Origin: Ruegeria sp. HKCCD7303
GTDB lineage: Bacteria > Pseudomonadota > Alphaproteobacteria > Rhodobacterales > Rhodobacteraceae
Reading direction: 5' to 3'
NCBI RefSeq assembly: GCF_013111185.1
Contig: NZ_WVRE01000002.1
Location: 951,264 to 1,015,263 of the forward strand
DNA: 64,000 bases
A program made the translations under genes and the position numbers. Below are positions 1 to 8,962 of this stretch, piece by piece. The notes under the pieces were generated by a model. The model did not search any database. It was not told the origin of the DNA and was given only the letters and a program-made list of their open reading frames with translations. Each line of letters begins with the position of its first letter. Within the stretch, counting starts at the first letter, position 1.

Positions 1-624
1 TTCGACGTCAGGCATGCGCGCATTCAGGATCGCCATTTCAGTTTCTCGCGATGGGTAGTCGAGGAAACTGTAAAGACAGCGACGCCGCAGCGCGTCGGAC
101 AGATCTCGTGTCCCGTTGGCCGTCAGGATTACAATCGGGCGCGAACGCGCCTTCAGGGTGCCGAGTTCGGGGATGGTGATCTGAAAGTCTGACAGAATTT
201 CAAGCAAGTAGGCTTCAAACTCTTCATCGGCCCGGTCGATTTCGTCGATCAGCAGAACCGGCGGATCTTCTTCGCTGATTGCCTCCAGCAATGGACGCTT
301 CAGCAAGTAATCATCGGTGAACAGTTGCGCCTCGCTGGTGCCTCCGCCAGCCTCGCTTGCACGAATGGCCAAAAGCTGACGTTGGTAGTTCCACTCATAA
401 ATGGCGTGACTGGCGTCCAGCCCTTCGTAACACTGCAACCGGATCAATCGCGTCTCACGTTGAGCCGCAAGAGCCTTGGCAACCTCGGTCTTGCCGACAC
501 CCGCAGGCCCCTCAAGCAGCAACGGACGACCCAGCGTCTGCGCAAGATGCAGGGCCATGGCCAAACGATCATCGGCAACATAGCCCTGTGCGGCCAATCC
601 GTTCTGAACGTCAGTCAAAGTCAA
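1..624 (-). CDS. coxD: MoxR-family AAA+ ATPase, CoxD-like (C-terminus beyond window)
   Basis: MoxR-type AAA+ ATPase that follows coxL; in carboxidotrophs CoxD is a chaperone-like ATPase needed to mature the Cu-S-Mo active site of CO dehydrogenase. Visible are the P-loop GPAGVGKT, a Walker B LLIDEIDRAD and a sensor-like ILTANGT. The gene runs leftward off the window edge, so only about 208 N-terminal residues are present. No ATG fits: the reading frame is open through the hairpin region upstream, and I chose a TTG (complement of 622-624) ahead of the conserved TDVQNGLAA segment; another TTG lies two codons downstream. Position directly after coxL and co-orientation support the CoxD name; the exact start is uncertain. 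Confidence 0.85.
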   Translation of the reverse strand, partial: MTLTDVQNGLAAQGYVADDRLAMALHLAQTLGRPLLLEGPAGVGKTEVAKALAAQRETRLIRLQCYEGLDASHAIYEWNYQRQLLAIRASEAGGGTSEAQLFTDDYLLKRPLLEAISEEDPPVLLIDEIDRADEEFEAYLLEILSDFQITIPELGTLKARSRPIVILTANGTRDLSDALRRRCLYSFLDYPSRETEMAILNARMPDVE

Positions 625-669
625 AACCAGGATCCAATCTTCATCTGGCCAAAAATACCTCGGGGGTCC

Positions 670-688
670 GAGGGGGCAGAGCCCCCTC
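670..688. repeat. Perfect GC-rich hairpin between coxL and coxD
   Basis: An inverted repeat with an 8-bp perfect stem (GAGGGGGC / GCCCCCTC) and a 3-nt loop lies in the roughly 100-bp gap between the coxL stop and the coxD start. It is followed on the minus strand by a T-rich stretch (tattttt) at about 652-658, so it could act as an attenuator or partial terminator, or protect coxMSL mRNA ends. A related GGGGGC/GCGCCCC hairpin occurs near 37895-37911. Function is inferred. Confidence 0.6.
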
Positions 689-725
689 GCTTTGGTCGGG
701 CCGGCGCCAGCCGGTCCGGACCATT

Positions 726-3143
726 TCACCCATGCATCCCAAGACCATTGGCGATCTTCCAGATCCGCCAGTGGTCGTGCGGCATGTGGCTTTGCACCAA
801 CCCAAAGGGCCGGAACGCATCATGCACCGCGTTCGAGAAGCAAGGAACGCCGCCCACGTTCGGGCTTTCACCCACTCCTTTTGCACCAATCGGATGGTGC
901 GGGGACGGTGTCACCGTATAGTCGGTGATATAGTTCGGTGTCTCCCAGGCGGTTGGCAGGAAGAAGTCCATCAGGGTGCCTGTCTTTACATTGCCCATCT
1001 CATCATAGGCAATTTCCTGGCCCATCGCGATCGCCAGCGCTTCGGTTACACCACCATGGACCTGCCCGTCGATGATCATCGGGTTGATCCGCGTGCCGCA
1101 ATCGTCCAGCGCATAGAACTTCCGCACTTCCCATTCGCCGGTATCCACGTCAATTTCCATAACGCAGATATAGGCCCCGAACGGATAGGTCATATTCGGC
1201 GGGTCGTAGTAGCTGACGGCTTCCAGCCCCGGCTCCAACCCCGGGATGGCCTGATTATAGGCGGCGAAGGCGATTTCTTTCATGGTCTTGAACCGCTCGG
1301 GCGCGCCTTTGACAGCGAACCGGTCCACATCCCATTCGACGTCGTCATCATGCACCTCGAGCAGATAGGCAGCAATCATCTGCGCCTTCGCGCGGATCTT
1401 GCGCGCGGCCATAGCCGTCGCCGCCCCAGCCACAGGCGTGGACCGAGAGCCATAGGTCCCAAGACCATAAGGCGCGGTGTCCGTGTCGCCTTCCTCCAGC
1501 GTGATATCGTCGGCGGGCAGGCCGATCTCGCTGGCGATGATCTGGGCAAAAGTCGTGGCATGGCCTTGACCCTGACTGATCGTCCCGAGCCGCGCGATGG
1601 CTGAACCCGTTGGATGTATGCGGATTTCGCAACTATCAAACATTCCCAGCCCAAGAATATCGCAATTCTTGACCGGCCCGGCCCCGACAATCTCGGTGAA
1701 ATGTGTCAGGCCAATCCCCAGCAGCTTACGAGTCTTGCCAGCTTTGAAGTCCTCGACCCGCTGCGCCTGTTCGGCCCGCAGACCGTCATAGTCTACGGCC
1801 TTCAACGCCTTGTCCCAAGCGGTATGATAATCGCCCGAGTCATACTCCCAGCCCAGCGCCGACTGATACGGGAACTGATCCGCCTTGATAAAGTTGATCC
1901 GACGCAGCTCGGCCGCGTCCATGTTCAGCTTGATGGCCAGAACCTCGATCATGCGCTCGATGAAATAAGCAGCCTCGGTCACGCGGAAGGAACAGCGATA
2001 GGCCACGCCTCCCGGAGCTTTGTTGGTATAGACACCATCGACAGCAAGATACGCGGTGGGGATGTCATAGGAACCGGTGCAAATATTCATGAATCCAGCT
2101 GGAAACTTGGTCGGGTCGGCACAGGCATCAAACCCACCGTGATCGGCGGTTGTATGACACCACAGCCCGGTGATCTTACCATCCTTGGTGGCTGCGATTT
2201 TGCCCTGCATCCAGTAGTCGCGGGCAAAGGCGGTGGACATCAGGTTCTCCATCCGGTCCTCGACCCATTTCACTGGTTTGCCGGTAACGATGGAAGCAAC
2301 GACCGAGCAGACGTAACCTGCGTAGGCCCCCACTTTATTGCCGAAGCCACCGCCAATATCGGGGCTGATCACGCGGATATTGTGCTCGGCCAGGCCAGAA
2401 ATCAGCGACACAACCGTGCGGATCGCGTGCGGGGCCTGGAACGTGCCGTACAGCGTCAGCTTTCCAGTCACTTTGTCCATCGAGGCCACGCAGCCGCAGG
2501 TTTCCAGCGGACAGGGGTGGGTCCGGTGGTAATAGACCATCTCTTCAGCCACCACATCGGCCTCGGCCAGAACGGCCTCGGTCGCGTCCTTGTCACCCTG
2601 TTCCCACGTAAAGATATGGTTGTGGTGCTTGCGTGGGCCGTGCGCGCCCTCGGTCTGGCCTTCAAGGTCTTCGCGCAGGACAACATCTGATTTCAACGCC
2701 TCGAAAGGGTCGGTGATGACAGGCAGTTCTTCGTATTCGACCTCGACCAGTTCCACTGCGTCTGCCGCAATGTACCGGTCCTCGGCCACGACATAAGCAA
2801 CTTCCTGGCCCTGAAACAGCACTTTGCCATCGGCCAGCACCATCTGCTTGTCACCTGCCAGCGTCGGCATCCAGTGTAAACCCAGAGGTGCAAGATCCTC
2901 AGCTGTTAGCACGGCGACAACGCCGGGTACCGCCAAGGCTGCCTCTTTGTTCACGCTGACAACGCGGGCATGTGCGTAGGGGGAGCGCACAAAGTCACCG
3001 AACAGCATGCCGTCAAGCTTGATATCATCTACATAGTTGCCCTTGCCTTGGGTAAAGCGCACGTCCTCGACGCGTTTGCGGGCGCAGCCCATACCTTTGA
3101 GGTTGGCGGCGCGTTCTTCGGGGGTCAGAGTCTGGTCGTTCAT
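726..3143 (-). CDS. coxL: Aerobic carbon monoxide dehydrogenase large subunit, form I
   Basis: Catalytic molybdenum subunit of aerobic CO dehydrogenase (CO + H2O to CO2 + 2e- + 2H+), working as a CoxLMS heterohexamer at the inner face of the cytoplasmic membrane. At 805 aa it matches the usual length. The active-site loop at about residues 381-387 reads AYRCSFR, the signature of form I (true CO-oxidising) enzymes, with the copper/sulfur-ligating Cys at about 384; form II enzymes have AYRGAGR. The Mo-cofactor region GGGFGNK is at about 264-270, and GAKGVGES near the C-terminus carries the catalytic Glu. The start ATG follows AAGGAGG and overlaps the coxS stop by 4 bp, implying translational coupling. 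Gene order M-S-L-D is that of form I operons. Confidence 0.97.
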   Translation of the reverse strand: MNDQTLTPEERAANLKGMGCARKRVEDVRFTQGKGNYVDDIKLDGMLFGDFVRSPYAHARVVSVNKEAALAVPGVVAVLTAEDLAPLGLHWMPTLAGDKQMVLADGKVLFQGQEVAYVVAEDRYIAADAVELVEVEYEELPVITDPFEALKSDVVLREDLEGQTEGAHGPRKHHNHIFTWEQGDKDATEAVLAEADVVAEEMVYYHRTHPCPLETCGCVASMDKVTGKLTLYGTFQAPHAIRTVVSLISGLAEHNIRVISPDIGGGFGNKVGAYAGYVCSVVASIVTGKPVKWVEDRMENLMSTAFARDYWMQGKIAATKDGKITGLWCHTTADHGGFDACADPTKFPAGFMNICTGSYDIPTAYLAVDGVYTNKAPGGVAYRCSFRVTEAAYFIERMIEVLAIKLNMDAAELRRINFIKADQFPYQSALGWEYDSGDYHTAWDKALKAVDYDGLRAEQAQRVEDFKAGKTRKLLGIGLTHFTEIVGAGPVKNCDILGLGMFDSCEIRIHPTGSAIARLGTISQGQGHATTFAQIIASEIGLPADDITLEEGDTDTAPYGLGTYGSRSTPVAGAATAMAARKIRAKAQMIAAYLLEVHDDDVEWDVDRFAVKGAPERFKTMKEIAFAAYNQAIPGLEPGLEAVSYYDPPNMTYPFGAYICVMEIDVDTGEWEVRKFYALDDCGTRINPMIIDGQVHGGVTEALAIAMGQEIAYDEMGNVKTGTLMDFFLPTAWETPNYITDYTVTPSPHHPIGAKGVGESPNVGGVPCFSNAVHDAFRPFGLVQSHMPHDHWRIWKIANGLGMHG

Positions 3144-3634
3144 TCCGCGGCCTCCTTCTGAGCGTTCAGCATGTCAGCCGAAGCTGAGATCGCCTTGACG
3201 ATGTTCTGATATCCGGTGCAGCGGCACAGGTTTCCGGCCATGCCAAAACGGATTTCTTCCTCGGTCGGATTAGGGTTTTCCTGCAACAGACGATGCGCGC
3301 GGGTGATCATGCCCGGCGTGCAGAAGCCGCATTGCAACCCGTGATGTTCGCGGAACATCTCTTGTAAGACGCCCAAGCTGCCATCATCATTGGTCAGCCC
3401 TTCAACGGTGGTAATATCTGCCCCGTTCACCTGGGCCACAAAGGTGGTGCAGGACTTGACGGATTTGCCATCGATATCAACGGTGCAGGCCCCACAATGG
3501 CTGGTCTCGCAACCGATATGAGGACCGGTAATTTTCAGATCTTCCCGCAGGAAATGGATCAACAACGTGCGCGGTTCGGCCAGACCTTCGACCTCTTTGC
3601 CGTTCACGGTGAGTTTGACGTGCATTTTCGACAT
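3140..3634 (-). CDS. coxS: Carbon monoxide dehydrogenase small [2Fe-2S] subunit
   Basis: Iron-sulfur subunit that relays electrons from the Mo site of CoxL to the FAD of CoxM. The 164-aa protein has the plant-type [2Fe-2S] N-terminal domain (CETSHCGAC plus a downstream Cys in KSCTTF) and the C-terminal four-helix [2Fe-2S] domain with QCGFCTPG and [13 protein letters not shown] ribosome-binding site stands upstream of the ATG. It starts 12 bp after coxM and ends overlapping coxL, so it is the middle gene of the coxMSL operon. Confidence 0.97.
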   Translation of the reverse strand: MSKMHVKLTVNGKEVEGLAEPRTLLIHFLREDLKITGPHIGCETSHCGACTVDIDGKSVKSCTTFVAQVNGADITTVEGLTNDDGSLGVLQEMFREHHGLQCGFCTPGMITRAHRLLQENPNPTEEEIRFGMAGNLCRCTGYQNIVKAISASADMLNAQKEAAE

Positions 3635-3646
3635 TGCTTTCTCTCC

Positions 3647-4480
3647 TCACCCTGCGCGGCTTTGCGCACGGTCGATGGCGCGGCGCAGCATTACGGCGGC
3701 CACGTGTTTCTTGAATTCAACGGGTCCTCGATTATCGGCGACGGGATCGATCGCATCGAGCATAGCGGCAACGCAGCCCTCGACGTCACCACCTGCGAGA
3801 GCGGTGCTCGCGTCTGCGGACCAAATGGGTGTGTCGGCCAGATTGGTCATTGCAACCGAAGCGGTTCCCTGCCCAAACATCACCGCGGCAGCGGCCGTCG
3901 CATAGTCGCCAATCTTGCGCTTTTGCTTTTCATAGGCTTGCCCAACGCCGGCAGCGGGAACAGGTATTGAAATCCGGGTCAGGATCTCTTCATCTTCGCG
4001 CGCAGTGAAATATGCGGCCTCATAAAAATCACGGGCGGCTACGCTGCGGTTGCCGTCAGGCCCCGACAGTTCGAACGTGGCATTCAGGCATTGCATCAAA
4101 CCCGGCATGTCATTGCCAGGATCCCCATTGGCCACGTTGCCACCAACGGTGCCCATGTACCGCACCTGAGGATCGGCGATCTGCAAAGCAGCTTCGCGGA
4201 TCAAAGGGATTGCCGAGGCCAGACCGTCATGCGTAATCATCTCGTGCTGCGTCACCATCGCCCCCAAGGACACCGTGTCGGAACCGATCTTGACCCCTTT
4301 GAGTTCGTCGATAGCCTGCAAATCGACAAGATGGCCCATCTCGGCCATGCGCAGCTTCATCATCGGGATCAGGCTGTGCCCGCCCGCGATCACGCGCGCC
4401 TCATCTCCGTGCTCCTGCAAAATGCCAATGGCCGAGGCGATGTCGCCTGGCCGGTGATACTCAAAACCGGCTGGTATCAT
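3647..4480 (-). CDS. coxM: Carbon monoxide dehydrogenase medium FAD subunit
   Basis: FAD-binding subunit of CO dehydrogenase that passes electrons to the quinone pool. The 277-aa protein shows the two flavin-binding signatures of the family: AGGHSLIP near residue 32 and GTVGGNVANGDP near residue 112, followed by the CODH FAD C-terminal domain. It is slightly shorter than the usual roughly 288 aa. A strong GGGAGG ribosome-binding site precedes the ATG. It is the first structural gene of the operon, 140 bp downstream of the coxC-like regulator. Confidence 0.96.
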   Translation of the reverse strand: MIPAGFEYHRPGDIASAIGILQEHGDEARVIAGGHSLIPMMKLRMAEMGHLVDLQAIDELKGVKIGSDTVSLGAMVTQHEMITHDGLASAIPLIREAALQIADPQVRYMGTVGGNVANGDPGNDMPGLMQCLNATFELSGPDGNRSVAARDFYEAAYFTAREDEEILTRISIPVPAAGVGQAYEKQKRKIGDYATAAAAVMFGQGTASVAMTNLADTPIWSADASTALAGGDVEGCVAAMLDAIDPVADNRGPVEFKKHVAAVMLRRAIDRAQSRAG

Positions 4481-4619
4481 GTTTTTCCTCCCTGGGTCCG
4501 AGCGATATGCCTTGGGGGACCTGGGGAAAGGAGAGAGCTATGCAGCCAGCCGTTCCAGCAGCGAACAACAGAGCGCGCGGCTTGTTTCACGAAATGCGAA
4601 TAAGCTGCACGAACTGCGA

Positions 4620-5714
4620 TCAGAGACCGAGCGCCTCGCGAATATCCGTCAGACGGGAACGGCTTACCGGGACTTTGGTCAGGGCGTCGACACCGTCGAA
4701 ATAACATGTGCCGTTGTCCTTGTGACGCTCAAAGCCTGAGACGTGTTTGGGGTTCACCAGATAACTGCGATGAGCGCGTAAAAAACCATCTGGCTTTAGT
4801 CGCGTTTCGGCCTCGGTTATCGACCAAGGGCAAAACAGTTTTTCGGCACCCATATAGAGAACAGAATAATGCCCCTCGGCCCTGATGGCTGCGATTTTTG
4901 CAGGTTCTGTAAAAAAGGTCTGACCTTCTCGCTCGAACGGAACACCGGCGCGAAATGCGGCCGGTTCCGAGGCGGGTTCGGGCTTGGGTGTTTCCGTGGG
5001 CTCAATAAACGAGATGCCTGTCAACAGAAACGCCCCGCATATCAGAAACACCGAAACGGTCACGCCCATCGCCAGAACCTGATTGTCCAACGCAGGCCCT
5101 GCACCACCGACACTGTCGCTTGCGACAAAGTCGGTCAGACCGGTTGCTACGAAATGCATGGTAAATACAGCCAGCCCAAAGCACACTGTCCCAAGCAATA
5201 TGTTGCGCTGTGTGCGGTTTCCATAAGCGACCCAGATGGCCGCCACGGACAGGATCACCGAAGCCAGTGTCGCCACGAATACATCCAGAACATTATATAC
5301 AGGACGACACAGCTGCATTCCGGCCATGCCAATATAGTGCATCAACACAATCCCCAGCCCAACGATCATCCCTGATCCAATCATCGTCTGTGGCGTGCGT
5401 GGGCGAAAATGCAGCAACAACAGCGCCAGCCCAACCATTAGGATTGCGACCAGCGCGGAAATCAGAGTGATCAAGGCATCATAATAGAACAGGATCGGCA
5501 GTTGCAGGCCCAGCATGGCAACAAAGTGCATCGACCATATACCGCCGCCCAGAATAACTGCTGCCAGAGCGACCACAAGTTTGCGCCGCTGCGTGTCCAG
5601 GCGAGACGCCCCATGAGTCAGATAGAGGCCAGTAAACCCAGCCATCAGCGCCACGGCCAGAGACGCTGCCACGAGCCACACATTGTGCGAGTAGTCCAAC
5701 ATTCGGGTGTCCAC
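4620..5714 (-). CDS. coxC: MHYT-domain membrane sensor with LytTR DNA-binding domain, CoxC-like
   Basis: Predicted membrane-bound one-component regulator of the CO dehydrogenase genes. The N-terminal roughly 230 residues form seven transmembrane helices with three MHYT-type motifs (SMHFVAML, LMHYIGMAG, TMHFVATGL), thought to bind a metal and sense a diatomic ligand such as CO, O2 or NO. The C-terminal 100 residues are a LytTR DNA-binding domain (GHYSVLY, FLRAHRSYLVNP). CoxC and CoxH of Oligotropha-type cox clusters have the same layout. It lies just upstream of coxM in the same orientation. The longest reading frame starts with GTG at 5714; an ATG four codons in (5702) is an alternative. Target sites could not be recognised. 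Confidence 0.85.
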   Translation of the reverse strand: MDTRMLDYSHNVWLVAASLAVALMAGFTGLYLTHGASRLDTQRRKLVVALAAVILGGGIWSMHFVAMLGLQLPILFYYDALITLISALVAILMVGLALLLLHFRPRTPQTMIGSGMIVGLGIVLMHYIGMAGMQLCRPVYNVLDVFVATLASVILSVAAIWVAYGNRTQRNILLGTVCFGLAVFTMHFVATGLTDFVASDSVGGAGPALDNQVLAMGVTVSVFLICGAFLLTGISFIEPTETPKPEPASEPAAFRAGVPFEREGQTFFTEPAKIAAIRAEGHYSVLYMGAEKLFCPWSITEAETRLKPDGFLRAHRSYLVNPKHVSGFERHKDNGTCYFDGVDALTKVPVSRSRLTDIREALGL

Positions 5715-6124
5715 GCCCTCCCCAGCGCGTGCTTGACGTTAGCAAACAGGAATTCCCGGTACAATCTAGTCTGGCCAAACTGTGAAAAGCGCTCTCAGAC
5801 CAATTTTACCAGCGTAAGTCCCTTCAACTAAGTGCTTTTTCACACCTTGCCAGGATTGTGTCACCGCGAAACAGTAGCACGATCAAGCGAATTCACCTGC
5901 ATCGTGCATTCCCATGGCTCACTTAGACCGCACGCTCGTACAACAAACCTTCTTCTTTTCGAAGCGACAATGGGAACAGACCGTACTGCATCACTGCAAA
6001 ACGGACTTTCTCGGAGCGGGTTACAAAAACTTGATTGGCGATTAGCTTTTTATACGCGCAAGCTACGACAGCCTCTCGCTCGCCATTAGTTAAGTTCTTT
6101 CGACGTGACCCAACCCACTCTGGA
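5715..6124. other. Intergenic stretch without a supported gene
   Basis: About 410 bp between the coxC-like gene and the universal stress gene. It should hold the coxC promoter. Open frames here (for example 5832-6089 on plus) have no ribosome-binding site and no recognisable protein features. No terminator or operator was recognised with confidence. Confidence 0.5.
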
Positions 6125-6532
6125 TCAGCGAATTACGTGAACCGAACATTTCGCATGATGCACAACCCTGTTTGCGGTTGATCCGAGGAATATGTCCTCG
6201 AAACCGGGCTTGTGCGATGCCAAAACAATGCAATCCACATCGTTCTCGTTCGCGAAATCAACGATCGCTCTACCTGCTTGACCCGAGATAAGTCGCGTCT
6301 TCGCTCCTGGAATCTCAGAGGCCGTCTGATGTAGGTTGTCCAAGATTTCATGCCGCGTGTTCGCAAGCACCTCACTTGGAATCTGAGACCCTACATAGGC
6401 CGGGATTGGTTCCTGGGCGTGTATCACAGTGAAAACAGCGTCCTCATCGGCCAATTGGCGCGCCGCCTCAAAGGACGCGCGCGTGTCGTGCTCTTGGTCC
6501 AGAGCAACCGGGATCAGGATGTTCTTATACAT
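6125..6532 (-). CDS. Universal stress protein, single UspA domain
   Basis: A 135-aa single-domain UspA protein, a nucleotide-binding alpha/beta fold linked to survival of starvation, oxygen limitation and redox stress. It opens with MYKNILIPVA, the usual first strand, and ends with GFEDIFLGSTANRVVHHAKCSVHVIR-like sequence, which retains the GST part of the ATP-binding loop. TAGGAG stands upstream of the ATG. It lies 58 bp downstream of the phasin-like gene in the same direction and may be co-transcribed from the promoter with the FNR-like box at 7099-7112. Confidence 0.92.
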   Translation of the reverse strand: MYKNILIPVALDQEHDTRASFEAARQLADEDAVFTVIHAQEPIPAYVGSQIPSEVLANTRHEILDNLHQTASEIPGAKTRLISGQAGRAIVDFANENDVDCIVLASHKPGFEDIFLGSTANRVVHHAKCSVHVIR

Positions 6533-6590
6533 TTGGTCTCCTATCTACAGCTCCATCGACGTCAGCCTGAAATTTGCGACAGCAGGAAAC

Positions 6591-7040
6591 CTACACAGGT
6601 TCAGACTTCGATGATTTGCCAGCACTCTTCGTTGCGGTCGCAACATCATCAACGGTTTTCTCGACAGCTTCAGCTTCGGTTTCCGCGACATATGCGGCAC
6701 AACGGGCCACAGTTTCGAACCATTCCTGAGCATCAGCAACCAACCGCTCAACCGAATGGCGTTGCCATTCCGTCATGCTCTGAAGGGCTTTCGTAGGTTC
6801 AGACGGGTTGGCGGAAGATACTTTACGTGCAGCTTGCAGGGCCGTCCGGACCGCCTCGTGACGCCGTTCGAACCAATGCTGCGCAAAGGCTTCTGTTTCT
6901 TCTAACATTTTTTCTTGCGCGTCCCAAAACTGTTCGATCTGGGCACCGAAAGCTGGATTGCCAGAAACGGGCGGCTGCATTTGCTTGAATACGTCCATTA
7001 GTGAAGCCGGGTGGCTAGGGTTAGATTTCTTTGTCGACAT
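6591..7040 (-). CDS. Phasin-family protein
   Basis: A 149-aa helical protein resembling phasins, the proteins that coat polyhydroxyalkanoate granules. It is rich in Ala, Glu and Gln, with long amphipathic helices from about residue 25 to 135 and a Lys/Ser/Thr-rich tail, as is common in phasins; there is no signal peptide. The start at 7040 was chosen because GAGGAGGAA lies immediately upstream; longer versions of the frame lack this. It is followed by a Usp gene and preceded by an FNR-like box. No PHA synthase is in the window, so a granule role is inferred from family resemblance only. Confidence 0.75.
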   Translation of the reverse strand: MSTKKSNPSHPASLMDVFKQMQPPVSGNPAFGAQIEQFWDAQEKMLEETEAFAQHWFERRHEAVRTALQAARKVSSANPSEPTKALQSMTEWQRHSVERLVADAQEWFETVARCAAYVAETEAEAVEKTVDDVATATKSAGKSSKSEPV

Positions 7041-7098
7041 CGAAAATTCCTCCTCATTCCCTGATGACCCATTGTCCCACCTGCAGCGAGCTTTCGCC

Positions 7099-7112
7099 TT
7101 AATACAGATCAA
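7099..7112. promoter_or_regulatory. FNR-like box upstream of the phasin-usp pair
   Basis: TTAAT-ACAG-ATCAA differs at one position from the Fnr/FnrL consensus TTGAT-N4-ATCAA. It lies about 60 bp upstream of the phasin-like ATG at 7040, a normal distance for an activator site. Confidence 0.6.
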
Positions 7113-7199
7113 TATTCCTTGTTTTCATGCTTCTTGGCTTACGCCGCGAGAGAACACTCCTAACCTTTCGACATCGGTTCCTAGATGGCAGGATTGGAG

Positions 7200-7213
7200 T
7201 TAAAGTAGATCAA
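7200..7213. promoter_or_regulatory. Weak FNR-like box upstream of the antiporter gene
   Basis: TTAAA-GTAG-ATCAA has one perfect half-site and two mismatches in the other. It ends 25 bp before the antiporter ATG at 7239. Its closeness to the start makes activation from here uncertain. Confidence 0.35.
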
Positions 7214-7238
7214 GCAAGAACTTAACGCTTGGTTTCAA

Positions 7239-8396
7239 ATGAACATTGCGGGTTTTCTGATTACTCTTGGCGTCCTTTTCCTTGCCGGATTGGTGGCTGA
7301 TCAGCTTGGTCGGGCCACGCATCTTCCTCGGGTTACGACCTTACTTTTCCTCGGCATGATCGCCGGGAACGCCGGAATGGGGTTGATCCCGCTTGACGTT
7401 GCAATGTGGTTCGATGAGGTATCCATCGTGGCTTTGACCATGGTTGCGTTTCTTCTTGGAGGGTCCTTAACCCGCGAGAACCTTGTTCGACATGGCCGGG
7501 CCATTCTGGCAATTTCCATTTCGATCGTGGTTGCCACCCTCATTATTGTGTCGGTTGGACTGACCGCAATTGGCGTACCTTTCGGGTTGGCGTTCGTATT
7601 GGCGGCAATTGCTACAGCTACGGCTCCGGCTGCCATGACAGACGTAATTAGACAGTCTGGGGTATCCAACAATTTCACCGAGACCTTAAAGGGCGTTGTC
7701 GCAATTGATGATGCTTGGGGTCTGATCGTTTTCAGCATCGCCTTGGTTCTGGCCGGTCATTCGGACGGTTGGGCCACCGTCACGACCACAGCGATCTGGG
7801 ATTTCGGGGGCGCAATTGTTCTGGGCGGCGTGTTGGGCATTCCGTCCGCTTACCTGACCGGTCGATTAAAGCCAGGTGAACCAATGCAGGCCGAAGCGGT
7901 GGGGATCGTCTTTCTGACAGCGGGTCTTTCGCTCTGGCTGGAAGTTTCGTTCCTTGTAACAGGCATGGTCGCCGGAGCCGTGATCGGGAACCTTGCCCGC
8001 CACCATGACCGAGCCTTTCACGAAATCGAGCACATTCAATGGCCATTCATGATCCTGTTCTTCCTGCTGGCCGGAGCCTCATTGGATATTGAGGCTTTTG
8101 GCTTGATGGGCTGGGCCGGAGCCCTTTTCTTGCTTTTACGAACCATTGCACGACTTGTGGGCGGCTTTTGTGGCGCAAGACTAGGAGGCTTACCACGCCG
8201 TCAGGCTTACTGGTGTGGCCCCGCTTTACTGCCGCAGGCAGGGGTTGCAGTGGGGATGGCTTTGGTCGCCGGGGAACAGTTTCCAAATTGGGCGGCATCC
8301 ATAATGGCCTTTACCTTGGCCAGTACGGTGGCATTTGAAGTGTTTGGGCCGCCACTGACGCTTATGTCGATCAGACGCACCGCGGATACCGAGTAG
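7239..8396 (+). CDS. CPA2-type cation:proton antiporter
   Basis: A 385-aa integral membrane protein with about 11-12 hydrophobic helices of the Na+/H+ (Kef-like) exchanger superfamily, expected to exchange Na+ or K+ for protons across the inner membrane. The conserved acidic pair is visible in GVVAIDDAWGL (about residues 157-167), and the protein lacks the cytosolic TrkA-N domain of full KefB/C proteins, so it is a membrane-domain-only member. Its ribosome-binding site is weak. It is transcribed divergently from the phasin-usp pair, with FNR-like sequences in the shared promoter region. The ion transported cannot be told from sequence. Confidence 0.88.
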   Translation: MNIAGFLITLGVLFLAGLVADQLGRATHLPRVTTLLFLGMIAGNAGMGLIPLDVAMWFDEVSIVALTMVAFLLGGSLTRENLVRHGRAILAISISIVVATLIIVSVGLTAIGVPFGLAFVLAAIATATAPAAMTDVIRQSGVSNNFTETLKGVVAIDDAWGLIVFSIALVLAGHSDGWATVTTTAIWDFGGAIVLGGVLGIPSAYLTGRLKPGEPMQAEAVGIVFLTAGLSLWLEVSFLVTGMVAGAVIGNLARHHDRAFHEIEHIQWPFMILFFLLAGASLDIEAFGLMGWAGALFLLLRTIARLVGGFCGARLGGLPRRQAYWCGPALLPQAGVAVGMALVAGEQFPNWAASIMAFTLASTVAFEVFGPPLTLMSIRRTADTE

Positions 8397-8415
8397 CTGC
8401 ACGCTCGTTCGGAGC

Positions 8416-8823
8416 CTATTCAGCCTGAACCGATTCAAGAAAGACGAGCAAATTCGCCAGCGGCAGGCCCACCATCATAGGTTGGCCATTAGGCAAAGCG
8501 ACAGCGATCTGTTGGTCCGTCTCAAAAACCGCGCCGAAGATTGGCATTTCGCCCCCATGCGCAAGCAATTGCGAGCGACCGTCAATCTGCTGAGCTATGC
8601 GATCTATCGGAAACACGCCGCCGTTTTCGGCCGCCAACTTGGTGAGGTCAGGTGTTTGAATAGCAAGCATTTCGGCCATCGGCCCATCGCCAGTCGCTTC
8701 GAAACCGTGGCATTGCCAGCAATACGTCCGGTACAAATCGCTTCCGTCGCTCACACTTACGTCCTGCGCCAGTGCAGAGCCGGTGACGAACAGCGTCAAA
8801 AATACCCCGTGAAATAACTGCAT
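8416..8823 (-). CDS. Small periplasmic cytochrome c
   Basis: A 135-aa monohaem c-type cytochrome. The start at 8823 was chosen because GGAGGAG lies just upstream and it gives a clean signal peptide (cleavage after about ALAQ, residue 20). The haem motif CWQCH is at 35-39, and Met93 in GGEMPIFG is the probable axial ligand. It is a paralogue of the cytochrome at 34023-34436: both have GDGP after the haem site, PDLT about 20 residues later and a MP ligand region. It probably shuttles electrons in the periplasm; the partner is unknown. It converges on the antiporter gene. Confidence 0.9.
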   Translation of the reverse strand: MQLFHGVFLTLFVTGSALAQDVSVSDGSDLYRTYCWQCHGFEATGDGPMAEMLAIQTPDLTKLAAENGGVFPIDRIAQQIDGRSQLLAHGGEMPIFGAVFETDQQIAVALPNGQPMMVGLPLANLLVFLESVQAE

Positions 8824-8962
8824 TTGCTCCTCCAATTCGCTGCTTCCGATGATGGTCCCATTAAATGGCATACTTAAGAAACTTCTTTGACCTCGCTCAT
8901 GTTGTATGCGCCAAGACGAACGCTGGTGTTTCAGCTTTATAGCGTTGGAGCACATGCCTGAT

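Noticed and set aside
357..1604. 415-codon plus-strand open frame opposite coxL and coxD
   Set aside because: It is antisense to well-supported genes, shows no protein features, and results from the high-GC codon use of coxL.
5832..6089. 85-codon plus-strand frame between coxC and usp
   Set aside because: No start signal or protein-like pattern; it probably covers the coxC promoter.
8824..8962. FNR box TTGAC-CTCG-CTCAT upstream of the first cytochrome c
   Set aside because: Three mismatches to the consensus; not better than chance.
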